A stretch of 64,000 nucleotides of DNA from Sporosarcina ureilytica (lineage in GTDB: Bacteria > Bacillota > Bacilli > Bacillales_A > Planococcaceae): contig NZ_CP017560.1 of assembly GCF_001753205.1 (NCBI RefSeq), positions 1,426,001 to 1,490,000 on the forward strand, given 5' to 3'. Below, one piece after another: positions 9,055 through 17,446 of the stretch (within the stretch, counting starts at the first letter, position 1; each line of letters opens with the position of its first letter). The translations under genes and the position numbers were made by a program. The notes beneath the pieces were generated by a model that saw nothing but the letters and a program-made list of their open reading frames with translations, was not told where the DNA came from and did no database searches.

Positions 9055-9702
9055 ATGGACAAAAAAGAAAAGCAGTTAGTCGACTATTATTACGGAAAAT
9101 TTTCGGAGAGAAGTTTTGATGAGAAAGATTTGTACAGTTTTTTGATGGTTGTTCGCGAGCACAGTCGTGATCATGAAGTCATTCGAGAACTGACAGATTT
9201 CATCGTACATAGAGAGAACAGTATGGGCTATGCAAAAGCATATATAGATGAATGTAAGGAAATCATTAATAATCTTGGGAAAACAAAAGTGCGTAGAAAA
9301 ATTGAGCATCTATATTCATTTAAAGAGATTCGAAATGGATTTAATGCGTTGTTTCAAGAGTTAGGGCTTGAAAGATTGCCGGTAGAAATTATGAACGACT
9401 TTTTAATTTGTATCATTTCACTTTTACAAGGCGTCAAAATTGTTTCTGGTAATAAAAACGTAGGCCATCTTAGTTTTGCAGCGTCTAGTAAGGAATTGTT
9501 TTTGATGGGCAATATGACAATACTAAACCAGGGAAGAAAAATGCCAATTACATTTCCTGTTTTGTCCGTAAATAATTTATATGAAGAAATCAAACCGCAA
9601 GACAGTAAAGATACGCCTTACCTCTTTGATCATGAAGTGATGGAAGTGATTAATGTTAATCGACAATTAGCGATCACATTTCCGGAAATGGTAACAAGAT
9701 AG
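9055..9702 (+). CDS. hypothetical protein, 215 aa
   Basis: Not recognised. A soluble, charged protein of 215 residues with no signal peptide or membrane segment. The N-terminal half is helical and acidic/basic (KEKQLVDYYYGKFSERSFDE); the C-terminal half is more hydrophobic. Two adjacent ATGs (9052 and 9055) can serve as start; the second is better spaced from AGGGGAG at 9042-9048. It stands alone between two terminators, so it is a single-gene transcription unit. No function is proposed. Confidence 0.65.
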   Translation: MDKKEKQLVDYYYGKFSERSFDEKDLYSFLMVVREHSRDHEVIRELTDFIVHRENSMGYAKAYIDECKEIINNLGKTKVRRKIEHLYSFKEIRNGFNALFQELGLERLPVEIMNDFLICIISLLQGVKIVSGNKNVGHLSFAASSKELFLMGNMTILNQGRKMPITFPVLSVNNLYEEIKPQDSKDTPYLFDHEVMEVINVNRQLAITFPEMVTR

Positions 9703-9711
9703 AACAATAAG

Positions 9712-9764
9712 AAAGTGTCAGGAGCTCTTGCATAACAGATTGTTTGGGCATCTGGCACTTTTTG
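9712..9764 (+). terminator. probable terminator with long loop
   Basis: AAAGTGTCAG and CTGGCACTTT form a nine to ten base-pair stem (one G-U) over a loop of about 33 bases, followed by a T run. The long loop lowers confidence. Confidence 0.5.
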
Positions 9765-9856
9765 TTACTCAAATGTTTAAATCTACACGACTGTACACAA
9801 CGATTTTTATGCTATAATTTTTCGGATTCATCATTATCTATAAAGGACTTATAAAA

Positions 9857-10711
9857 ATGAACAATTTTAAAGATATCATCATTTACTATCTCCTGATGTT
9901 TCCCGCTATTTTGATAGGAACGATTGCAATGGTCTCTTATGGAGTTGCGGCAAGTATTTGGATACAAAATATATTCATCTGGATAGTAGGAACTGTTGCG
10001 GGTTCTGTTTATTTAATTCGAGGTAAAGAAAGTAATCTAAACAAAATAAATTTGCCTGTTTCCATTGTGTTCATAGCCTTATTGGCATTCCCATTTTGGT
10101 TTAATGGTTTAGACGGTGTTCATCGATGGTTGACCTTAGGACCCATTCAAGTATACATAGCAAGTATTATTTTGCCTTTCATAATGATTCATTTATGGAA
10201 ATTAGCGTTGAACAATCGAGAAGGCTATGTCGCAGGTCTTATCACCCTTATCGCATGCATCCTATTTTTACATCCAGATGCAAATCAATTAACCGCATTT
10301 ATCTGTGCGAGTGCAGTAATTATGTGGAAAACGGTGCGTAGTTGGATGATAAAGGCTTTAAGTTTTACACTCACTGTAGCTTTGGTGATTTTATCGTGGG
10401 TTTTTCTCGATGATTTAGCACCCGTTCCTTATGTAGAACAAATACTCTTTTTAGTATCAGATTTAGGTCATGTCTGGTTCGTTTTAGGTGTGCTATCTCT
10501 TATCTTATTGGTATTACCATTCTTCCTTTCTGGGAGTACTATTTCTATATCATTAGGTGTTTATTTCCTAATGACGATCATTGGCACATTCATCGGTAAT
10601 TTTCCAATGCCAATCATGGGATATGGGATATCGCCAATCGTAGGATATTTTATTGCAATCACCTGGTACATTAAGAATAAAGAAGCTTCAATCTCGGGTT
10701 TTCCAAAGTAG
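9857..10711 (+). CDS. polytopic membrane protein with SEDS (FtsW/RodA)-like sequence motifs
   Basis: A 284-residue membrane protein with eight or nine hydrophobic segments. Two stretches resemble SEDS glycosyltransferases: GVHRWLTLGPIQVYIASI (near residue 88) recalls the GARRWI-GxxxQPSE region, and LHPDANQLTAFICAS recalls the LQPDxGTA segment; PMPIMGYGISPIVGYF near the C-terminus resembles the PLPFxSYGGSS motif. It is 80-100 residues shorter than normal FtsW or RodA and lacks the usual QPSE Glu. It may be a diverged, possibly non-catalytic SEDS relative. No divisome or elongasome partner gene is next to it. The family call rests on motif resemblance only. Confidence 0.5.
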   Translation: MNNFKDIIIYYLLMFPAILIGTIAMVSYGVAASIWIQNIFIWIVGTVAGSVYLIRGKESNLNKINLPVSIVFIALLAFPFWFNGLDGVHRWLTLGPIQVYIASIILPFIMIHLWKLALNNREGYVAGLITLIACILFLHPDANQLTAFICASAVIMWKTVRSWMIKALSFTLTVALVILSWVFLDDLAPVPYVEQILFLVSDLGHVWFVLGVLSLILLVLPFFLSGSTISISLGVYFLMTIIGTFIGNFPMPIMGYGISPIVGYFIAITWYIKNKEASISGFPK

Positions 10712-10878
10712 GAAAATCCGTTTTTCCATTTTCAAGATCAAAGAATCCAACAAAATTTCGGATTGTTATAGACCTTTTTCAAAATTAAAATACATCTCCA
10801 TGTTTCCAAACAAGTACTTGACTAATCCACGTTTGAAATATTGTTTTGCGGTTGTTTTGAAAAGTAAAACTCTTTAGC

Positions 10879-11478
10879 TTGCTTTATAATAAATACCAAA
10901 AACCAATATTGCCCATTGCAGTATTTAGCTTTGATGAACAACGAACAATACAAAACCAATTTACAATCGAGTTTCCAATCTTTCAAGTTTTAACATTCAA
11001 TTTTCTTATGGTAGAATTAAGTAAAATGAACTGGCGGGATTATATTAAGTCAAACAATCCTGTGGCGGCAGCATTGCTTAGCAAAATGAACTATACAAAA
11101 AAAGAAAAAGTACAAGTCAAAATGGAATTTTTACGTATGATGGTTCACATGCAGTTAAACCCAGCACGTGCAAGATTCATCAACGGATTTTTTGAGCAAT
11201 ATTTAGTTTTAGATGAAAAAGAGGAGGAAAAACTCATGCGAGAAATAAGTGAATCAGAGAACCCGGAAGAATTCACGTTACTTCCAAACTCTTGGGAAGA
11301 AAGGGGAATGCGAAAAGGCATTGAACGGGGGATTGAACAGGGGATTGCACAAGGCGCAGCAGAAGCAAAAAAAGAGATCGTTCTTGAAATGCTGAAAGAG
11401 GGACTATCTACTGAATTTATCGCAAAAGTTACCCATTTAGATAAAGAGACAATCGAGCAGTTAAGGAACTTAATTTGA
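10879..11478 (+). pseudogene. Rpn family recombination-promoting nuclease/putative transposase, 5'-truncated
   Basis: The 199 residues match the middle and C-terminal parts of Rpn/YhgA-type proteins: KPILPIAVFSFDE, MNWRDYIKSNNPVAAALLSKM, and a C-terminal helix with the repeated Gly pattern RGIERGIEQGIAQG. The N-terminal third, which holds the PD-(D/E)XK catalytic residues in this family, is missing, and the 160 bases upstream do not encode it in any frame I could read. The only start in frame is a TTG in an unlikely context without a ribosome binding site. I call it a decayed remnant of a nuclease that normally promotes RecA-independent recombination. Confidence 0.7.
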
Positions 11479-11499
11479 ATGAAGAAATATGAGAGAAAT

Positions 11500-11533
11500 G
11501 CCCAATGTGACGAAAGCATATTGGGCTTTTTCT
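11500..11533 (+). terminator. Rho-independent terminator
   Basis: GCCCAAT and ATTGGGC pair around a 13-base loop (some further pairing inside) and are followed by a T-rich tail. It closes the Rpn remnant unit. Confidence 0.7.
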
Positions 11534-11578
11534 GTACTTGAAATCTTCACCATCTGCTAACTGTTATCCTATTCATCG

Positions 11579-11607
11579 TTGACAAAACTGTGAATTGCCG
11601 CTACGTT
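11579..11607 (+). promoter_or_regulatory. candidate sigma-A promoter for the two-component operon
   Basis: A perfect TTGACA at 11579-11584 is followed after 17 bases by TACGTT, a weak -10. It is 40 bases upstream of the kinase gene and downstream of a terminator. The -10 is poor, so activation may be needed. Confidence 0.35.
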
Positions 11608-11646
11608 ACAACAGATAAGATTGATTGAATAGGAGAAAATACAACC

Positions 11647-13236
11647 ATGTTTAGAAATAAAAATGTCAGCCTTCAAACGAAGTTAACCGTTTTAGTTTGT
11701 ACGGTTGTCCTCATTGCGATTGCGGTGACGGCTTATTTAATTGGCAGTAAAGCAATCACAAATTCAAAGGAATTCCATGCGAATAAAGTGATGGATTTGG
11801 CGAAGACGATTAGTCATACACAGCTTGTTCAAGATGGATTAATTGGCCAGGAATCCCTGGATAAGATTCAAACGTTCACGAAAAATGTACAAGAAGAAAC
11901 GGGTGTTGAGTATATCGTCGTGCTTAACAAAGAACATATCCGCTTGTCACATCCAGTGGGGGAGCGGGTTGGGGAGTACTTCGTTGGTGGCGACGAGACT
12001 CGTGCCTATGAGGGTGAGAGTTACACATCCACCGCGCACGGGACTCTCGGGGAGTCATTGCGTGCATTTGTGCCCATCTATCATGAACATGAGTTAGTCG
12101 GCGTTGTGTCAGTGGGTGTATTAACCGAAAATATTCAAGTGGCTGTCTTTGAAAGCTTAAAAACAACATACATCGCGATAGGTGTTGGATTACTCATTGG
12201 GATCATCGGTGCTTTCTTATTGGCAAGACAAGTGAAGAAAACTTTATACGGTCTCGAGCCCGACGAAATTGCCAAACGATTAGGTGAGCGAGATGCGATG
12301 CTTGAATCCGTAAAAGAAGGCATTATTGCGATGAATGACAAAGCGGAAATTATCGTCGCCAATCAAGCGGCGAATCAAATCTTTCAAAAAGCTGGCATTA
12401 CAGAAAGCTTAATCGGTCAGCAGGCAGACGCATTTCCGCTACTGTCAGCGTTAAAAGAAGTCCTTCAAACTGGAAATGCCGAGCTGGATCAAGAGCGAAA
12501 TTTAAACGGCATCGAAATCGTCGTTAATCGAGTACCTGTCATATTAAATGGAAAAATTGTCGGCGCACTTGCCACATTCAGGGACAAAACGGAGCTGACT
12601 TCTTTAGTTGAGCAGCTTTCGAGTGCGAAAAGCTTCGCGGAAATCCTTCGCGTACAAACGCATGAATTTATGAATAAACTGCACATCATTTCCGCGATGG
12701 TCCATACAAAATCGTATGATGAACTCAAAGAGTATACGACCTATATTTCCAATGCCTATCAACAGGAAGTCGGAACAGTATCTCGTTTAATTAAAGACCC
12801 AGTCCTCTCAGGTTATTTGGTCAATAAATTAAGTGAAGCACGAAATTTTGATATTGAAATCGACATAACTGGAGAGCGTCCACTTCCGGTACTAAAAAAT
12901 ATCGCGCATATGGATAAAATCATTACGATCCTTGGAAACCTTTTTGATAATGCATGTGAAGCCGTACGAGAGCAGATTTTTGCGCATATTGAGATGATCA
13001 TTAATTACGAAGACAACTTTTTCTTCTTCACAATTCGGGACAACGGGCCTGGAATAAATGAATCTGAAGCATCTAAAATAGGTATTTCAACAAAAGGAGA
13101 AAATCGCGGGTACGGACTTTATTTAATCAATAAAGCATTAACCGAATTAGGTGGTACAATAAAAGTAACGACTTCAAAAGACACAGGAACAGAATTTAAC
13201 GTGAAAATTCCATACGAGGGGGACATGCATGATTAA
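11647..13236 (+). CDS. sensor histidine kinase, CitA/DcuS/DctS family
   Basis: A 529-residue kinase that senses an extracellular di- or tricarboxylate. Order of domains: TM1 (about 11-33), a PAS-like extracellular sensor (about 35-170) with the TSTAHGTLGESLRAFVPI stretch typical of the DcuS/CitA type, TM2 (about 174-193), a cytoplasmic PAS domain (about 215-320), a short SPOB-type dimerisation region with phospho-acceptor H339 in QTHEFMNKLH, and an HATPase domain with the N-box NLFDNACEAV (N435) and DNGPGI. The start ATG follows a GGAG. It overlaps the response-regulator gene by eight bases. The DASS transporter gene downstream is the likely target. Confidence 0.9.
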   Translation: MFRNKNVSLQTKLTVLVCTVVLIAIAVTAYLIGSKAITNSKEFHANKVMDLAKTISHTQLVQDGLIGQESLDKIQTFTKNVQEETGVEYIVVLNKEHIRLSHPVGERVGEYFVGGDETRAYEGESYTSTAHGTLGESLRAFVPIYHEHELVGVVSVGVLTENIQVAVFESLKTTYIAIGVGLLIGIIGAFLLARQVKKTLYGLEPDEIAKRLGERDAMLESVKEGIIAMNDKAEIIVANQAANQIFQKAGITESLIGQQADAFPLLSALKEVLQTGNAELDQERNLNGIEIVVNRVPVILNGKIVGALATFRDKTELTSLVEQLSSAKSFAEILRVQTHEFMNKLHIISAMVHTKSYDELKEYTTYISNAYQQEVGTVSRLIKDPVLSGYLVNKLSEARNFDIEIDITGERPLPVLKNIAHMDKIITILGNLFDNACEAVREQIFAHIEMIINYEDNFFFFTIRDNGPGINESEASKIGISTKGENRGYGLYLINKALTELGGTIKVTTSKDTGTEFNVKIPYEGDMHD

Positions 13237-13948
13237 CGTATTAATAATTGAAGATGATCCCATGGTTGCGAAGTTTAACGCCATTTATTTGGAAAGCATT
13301 CCAGGCTTTTCATTGGCGGGAATTGCTGAAAATGCTGAAGAAGGCTGGGCATACTGCCAATCCGTGAAAGTTGACCTGATTTTATTAGATGTCTATATGG
13401 GCGATAAAACAGGTCTTGAATTGTTGCAAGACCTACGGCGAGAAGACATATCCGTTGATGTTATGATTATCACAGCCGCAAATGATCAGCAATCCGTCCA
13501 AACGGCCCTTCATTATGGGGCAGTCGATTATTTAATCAAACCATTCAGTTTTGAACGATTTCAAGAGGCGCTCACAAATTATGCACAACAGCGAAGTATG
13601 ATGAAAGATATTACGAATGTAAGTCAGAATGAAGTCGATTCATTTTTTCTGAAATCAAAAAAAGAGCCATCAGCACGTCCACATGAATTGCCAAAAGGAC
13701 TGACGACTAGAACATTATCGATGATTGTAAATCAAATTTTAAAGCGGGAACGCGCTTCATTTTCAGCTGCTGATTTAGCGATGGAGACGGGTATATCGCG
13801 CGTCTCCGTGAGGAAGTACATTAACCATTTAGCAGAAATGAACCTATTACATGTTGAAGTGATTTATCAAGAAACGGGCCGACCTTTACATCGATTTATC
13901 TTAAAACCTGAAAAAGTCTCGATTTTAAAGTCCTTAATAAATGAATGA
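13229..13948 (+). CDS. response regulator, CitT/DctR/DcuR family
   Basis: A 239-residue regulator partnered with the kinase. The receiver domain spans residues 1-120, with acidic pocket E8/D9/D10, phosphorylation site D54 in LILLDVYMG, and the KPF lysine. The C-terminal domain has the winged-helix of the CitT/MalR class (SAADLAMETGISRVSVRKYINHLAE as recognition region). It binds DNA upstream of carboxylate transport genes when phosphorylated. The start ATG lies inside the kinase 3' end. A terminator follows directly, and the transporter gene has its own leader, so it is probably activated from a separate promoter. Confidence 0.9.
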   Translation: MINVLIIEDDPMVAKFNAIYLESIPGFSLAGIAENAEEGWAYCQSVKVDLILLDVYMGDKTGLELLQDLRREDISVDVMIITAANDQQSVQTALHYGAVDYLIKPFSFERFQEALTNYAQQRSMMKDITNVSQNEVDSFFLKSKKEPSARPHELPKGLTTRTLSMIVNQILKRERASFSAADLAMETGISRVSVRKYINHLAEMNLLHVEVIYQETGRPLHRFILKPEKVSILKSLINE

Positions 13949-13986
13949 CAAGACGCAAATTCATCATTGTGTCTTGCTTTTTTTAT
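13949..13986 (+). terminator. Rho-independent terminator of the two-component operon
   Basis: CAAGACGCAA pairs with TTGTGTCTTG (one G-U) and is followed by C and seven T. It overlaps the regulator stop region. Confidence 0.8.
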
Positions 13987-14054
13987 TTACAAAACGTTTT
14001 ACTTACTTACAGAACCTATTCTTTCATCAAATATGTCATTATTGTTAACATCTA

Positions 14055-14068
14055 GGCAAACGCTTACA
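14055..14068 (+). promoter_or_regulatory. candidate cre site (CcpA operator)
   Basis: GGCAAACGCTTACA matches 12 of 14 positions of the consensus TGWAANCGNTNWCA. It lies 16 bases before the transporter start codon, where CcpA binding would block transcription, as expected for carbon catabolite repression of a C4-dicarboxylate transporter. Confidence 0.5.
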
Positions 14069-14083
14069 TAAGGGGGTTATATT

Positions 14084-15748
14084 TTGAAGGCAATGGTTTC
14101 AACTGTCTGGCAAGGGCTTTGGCGCTCGCATGACCAGACGAAAAAATTACTTAACTTTTTTTCATATACAAAAGATGTAGAAAAAGTTAAAAAGAATGAT
14201 GACCAGTCAAAAGGGACAGGGAAGAACGAACCGCCACGAGAATCGGAGAATCCATACAATAAGAAGTCTTATTCGACTGCACAAATAGTAGGGCTGATTC
14301 TTGGGCCGCTCTTATTCTTATTAACGGTTATGTTCTTTTCACCAGAAGGTTTATCCGCAGAAGCAAAAGCAGTGCTTGCGGTGACGTTATGGGTGGCAAC
14401 GTGGTGGATTACGGAAGCGATTCCGATTCCAGTTACCTCGTTACTGCCAATCTTCTTGTTACCGGCTACGGGGGCACTTGAAAGTGGGGCAGTTACGGCA
14501 GCTTATGGGAACGATATTATCTATCTATTCCTAGGCGGCTTCTTTATCGCAACAGCAATGGAAAAATGGAATTTACATAAGCGTATGGCGTTGGCAATCA
14601 TTTCTTTCATTGGAACGAGTACGCAACGCATTTTACTTGGATTCATGACAGCGACAGCTTTTCTATCGATGTGGGTATCCAATACAGCAGCCGTTATGAT
14701 GATGATTCCGATGGGCCTTGCGATTACTGCGCAAGTTGCTGCAGCTTTGAAAGGAAGACCTGAAGAGCAAGAGATTCCGAAGTTCGAGAAAGCATTAATT
14801 TTCGGAATCGGGTACGCGGGAACGATTGGGGGACTCGGAACACTTATCGGGACACCGCCAAATATTATTCTTGCCGCACAAGTGAAAGAACTTTTCGATG
14901 TAGAGATATCTTTCGCAAACTGGATGTTAATTGCAGTACCGATTGTTCTTTTACTGATCATTTCAACTTGGATCTATTTAGGAAGGTTCGTCTTTAAGAT
15001 GAGCATACAAGGACTTCCGGGCGGACAAGAAGTTATTCAAGAAGAACGTAAAGCGCTCGGAAAAGTCATCCATGAGGAAAGAGTAGTCGCCGGCGTTTTC
15101 ATCTTTGCGGCGTTCATGTGGATTACGAGAGAATTTATTTGGCTCGACCTCTTACCTGATTTAAAAGATGGTCAAATCGCCATTATCGCGACAGCACTTT
15201 TATTCGCGATTCCGACCTCTAAGAAATATGGCAGCCGCATTCTTGAGTGGAAAGACTCGAAAGAAATTCCATGGGGTATTCTGTTACTATTCGGCGGTGG
15301 ACTTGCCATCGCAGCAGGTTTCCGTCAAACGGGATTATCCGAATGGATCGGTGGACAATTAACGCTATTAGATGGCTTTAATATGTTGTTAATCATTACA
15401 CTTTCGACGTTGCTCGTTCTTGCATTAACCGAGATTACTTCGAATACGGCAACTGCAACGATGATTCTACCAGTTCTAGCGGCACTTGCCCTAGCCTTAA
15501 ACATTCACCCATTTGCATTAATGATCCCTGCTGCAATGGCCGCAAACTGTGCATTCATGTTGCCAGTCGGCACACCGCCAAATGCGATTATCTTCGGTAC
15601 TGGGAAAATTAGAATTGTGGAAATGGTACGGGTTGGATTCTTTGTGAACTTGTTTGCTTTATTCTTAATTGTATTGGTCATTGCTTATTTGATGCCAGTT
15701 GTTTGGGGAATTGATTTGAATAGCGTACCTGCTAATTTTATGAAATAA
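14084..15748 (+). CDS. sodium/dicarboxylate symporter, SLC13/DASS family
   Basis: A 554-residue transporter with a roughly 65-residue charged cytoplasmic N-terminus followed by about eleven to twelve membrane segments. Both SNT motifs are present (VSNTAAVMMMIP and TSNTATATMILP), as are both substrate-loop motifs (GTPPNIILAA and VGTPPNAIIFG), so the inverted-repeat architecture of DASS carriers is complete. It should import succinate, fumarate, malate or citrate with sodium. The start is TTG 14084, six bases after AAGGGGGTT; the ATG at 14093 is too far. It is preceded by a CitS/CitT-type pair that probably induces it and by a candidate cre site. Confidence 0.92.
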   Translation: MKAMVSTVWQGLWRSHDQTKKLLNFFSYTKDVEKVKKNDDQSKGTGKNEPPRESENPYNKKSYSTAQIVGLILGPLLFLLTVMFFSPEGLSAEAKAVLAVTLWVATWWITEAIPIPVTSLLPIFLLPATGALESGAVTAAYGNDIIYLFLGGFFIATAMEKWNLHKRMALAIISFIGTSTQRILLGFMTATAFLSMWVSNTAAVMMMIPMGLAITAQVAAALKGRPEEQEIPKFEKALIFGIGYAGTIGGLGTLIGTPPNIILAAQVKELFDVEISFANWMLIAVPIVLLLIISTWIYLGRFVFKMSIQGLPGGQEVIQEERKALGKVIHEERVVAGVFIFAAFMWITREFIWLDLLPDLKDGQIAIIATALLFAIPTSKKYGSRILEWKDSKEIPWGILLLFGGGLAIAAGFRQTGLSEWIGGQLTLLDGFNMLLIITLSTLLVLALTEITSNTATATMILPVLAALALALNIHPFALMIPAAMAANCAFMLPVGTPPNAIIFGTGKIRIVEMVRVGFFVNLFALFLIVLVIAYLMPVVWGIDLNSVPANFMK

Positions 15749-15755
15749 AATGCAT

Positions 15756-15801
15756 GTGCTCGTCACCTGAATTTGACTATTTGGGTGACGGGCACTTTTT
15801 T
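15756..15801 (+). terminator. Rho-independent terminator of the transporter gene
   Basis: GTGCTCGTCACC pairs with GGTGACGGGCAC (one G-U) and is followed by six T. Confidence 0.8.
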
Positions 15802-16217
15802 AAATCGATATTATTTAAAAACTACCCAGACCTTAAGTTCTTGGTTAGGTGGTGATCGTCATCACTTTCCAGCATACTTTAGTTGAAATTACAGTCGAAG
15901 AGTAGTCCAGACAAAAAGTGAATTGGAGAATCCTCTATGAAAAGGCATTACCATGACTACGCGAAACTTTTTACAGGAGATGTAAAGGCACCTGTAAAAT
16001 ATGCTTCGAAAGAAAGCACTTTATGTTACATGTAGATTCCAATATTTTCACTAGAAATAAGAGTCTAACTATTCTCTATCTTTTTCATTATCTATCTGGT
16101 ATACTTAGAAAGAGTTATTTTTGTTCCTTTCAGCTTGAGAAGAGATTTGTCTTTCATCTAAGGTATTGAACAAAGATAGTAACATTGTGTGGATATCCGC
16201 ACCAGGAGGCAATAATT
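15802..16217. other. intergenic region with cold-shock leader
   Basis: A 416-base stretch without a firm gene. It holds one doubtful 32-codon ORF (15937-16035), a TATACT hexamer at 16100-16105 that could be the -10 of the cold-shock gene (no good -35 seen), and then a leader of about 110 bases. Long structured leaders are usual for cold-shock genes. Confidence 0.4.
15937..16035 (+). CDS. possible 32-aa peptide
   Basis: ATG-to-TAG frame of 32 codons preceded by TTGGAGAA at a distance of about nine bases. The peptide is basic (starts MKRHYHDYAKLFTG) and not recognised. It may be chance. Confidence 0.2.
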   Translation: MKRHYHDYAKLFTGDVKAPVKYASKESTLCYM

Positions 16218-16421
16218 ATGGAAACAGGTACAGTGAAGTGGTTTAATGCAGAAAAAGGTTTTGGATTCATCGAGCGTGAAGAAGGAGAGGATGTATTCGT
16301 ACATTTCTCAGCAATTCAAAGCGAAGGTTTCAAATCTTTAGATGAAGGTCAAAGTGTAACGTTTGATATTGAACAAGGACAACGTGGCCTACAAGCTACA
16401 AACGTTCAAACAGCAGCTTAA
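16218..16421 (+). CDS. cold shock protein, CspA/CspB family
   Basis: A 67-residue single cold-shock domain, the standard length. RNP1 is KGFGFI and RNP2 is VFVHFSAI, with the usual aromatic residues W8, F15, F17, F27 and H29 for stacking on single-stranded nucleic acid. It acts as an RNA chaperone and transcription antiterminator. The ATG at 16218 is set by AGGAGG at 16204-16209. It stands alone with its own terminator. Confidence 0.95.
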   Translation: METGTVKWFNAEKGFGFIEREEGEDVFVHFSAIQSEGFKSLDEGQSVTFDIEQGQRGLQATNVQTAA

Positions 16422-16436
16422 TAATAGCTGGAAAAT

Positions 16437-16459
16437 GACCCCGTATAGGGTCTTTTTTT
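16437..16459 (+). terminator. Rho-independent terminator of the cold-shock gene
   Basis: GACCC and GGGTC pair around CGTATA or a shorter loop, followed by seven T. Confidence 0.8.
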
Positions 16460-16592
16460 ATATGATTAAATTTGTTTTTTTATTAGCAATCTGTGTCAGA
16501 TTAACCGGAAAGGCAAAATAATTGGATAAGATTCTGTTGCGATCGTTTTTGTGACTGTGGACTTCATTACGAATAGGGGAGAGGGATGGAAA

Positions 16593-17105
16593 ATGGACGT
16601 AAGATATCCAATTGGGAAATTACAAGTTCCAGAAAAAGTAACGTTGGAAAATATTCAAGAATGGCTAAAGGAAATTGAAACCTACACGACTCGATTAAGA
16701 GAAACTGTCGATGTATTAGGGGAAGAGGAATTAGGCAGAACATATCGTGATGGGAGCTGGACAGTTCGTCAACTTGTTCATCACATTGCAGATTCACAGT
16801 TGAACATGTATCAACGTTTGAAGCTAGCTTTAACAGATGAAAATCCAACAGTACCAGCATTTGAACATGAAAAGTGGGCTGTTCAACCAGATACAAGTCT
16901 TCCTGTAGAAAGTTCTATTAAAATGCTAGAAGGAATCAATGAGCGCATTGTATCATTAGGTAACTATTTAACTACGGCGCAATTAGAGCGCGTTTTTACG
17001 CATCAGACAAACGGTGAAATCACAGTTGCGACAAAAGTTGCCAAATTGGCTTGGCACGAAGAACACCATTTAGCGCATATAAAAATCGCATTATCTAAAT
17101 CGTGA
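16593..17105 (+). CDS. DinB-fold metal enzyme, YfiT-type bacillithiol transferase
   Basis: A 170-residue four-helix-bundle protein of the YfiT/DinB_2 group. The N-terminal YPIGKLQVPEKVT segment, the SWTVRQLVHHIADSQLN helix and the HEEHHLAHI helix supply the three His ligands of the metal site. Relatives transfer bacillithiol to electrophiles or hydrolyse amides. The start is ATG 16593, eight bases after GAGAGGG; an upstream GTG at 16551 lacks a ribosome binding site. It forms a single-gene unit ended by the hairpin at 17273-17300. The presence of such an enzyme fits a bacillithiol-producing member of the Bacillales. Confidence 0.8.
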   Translation: MDVRYPIGKLQVPEKVTLENIQEWLKEIETYTTRLRETVDVLGEEELGRTYRDGSWTVRQLVHHIADSQLNMYQRLKLALTDENPTVPAFEHEKWAVQPDTSLPVESSIKMLEGINERIVSLGNYLTTAQLERVFTHQTNGEITVATKVAKLAWHEEHHLAHIKIALSKS

Positions 17106-17446
17106 AATATGTAGGGTGTTTTGCGGAACGGCACTCATAGAGACAATTGGCTTTGGTTAGAATAAATAGCTAGATTGTTTCTAGGAGTAATTATTTATTT
17201 CACGTTGTCATGAGCTACAAATTTCAATTCCTGCTTGGTGTTTATCCTGATCATTATAAACAATTTTCTAATGGGAATCCTTCAATGGATTCTCTTTTTT
17301 AAATAGGATAGGGAGAATTTACAGAAAGGAAGTATTGCAATACGACAACAGCGTAGAATAAATTTTATAACAATCTCCTTTCGATAAAGTGGTCATCTCC
17401 ATCAATTTCATGCGATAATGAATGAAGAATAGAGAGGTTGAAAAAC
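17106..17446. other. intergenic region
   Basis: No convincing gene in these 341 bases apart from a 30-codon frame at 17211 that ends inside the terminator at 17273-17300. The last 60 bases should hold the promoter of the helicase gene; I see no strong -35/-10 pair. Confidence 0.4.
17273..17300 (+). terminator. Rho-independent terminator
   Basis: GGGAATCC pairs with GGATTCTC (one G-U) across the loop TTCAAT and is followed by six T. Confidence 0.7.

Noticed and set aside
13988..14003. AAAACGTTTT palindrome as a second cre site
   Set aside because: Too many mismatches to the cre consensus on the right half when the central CG is aligned.
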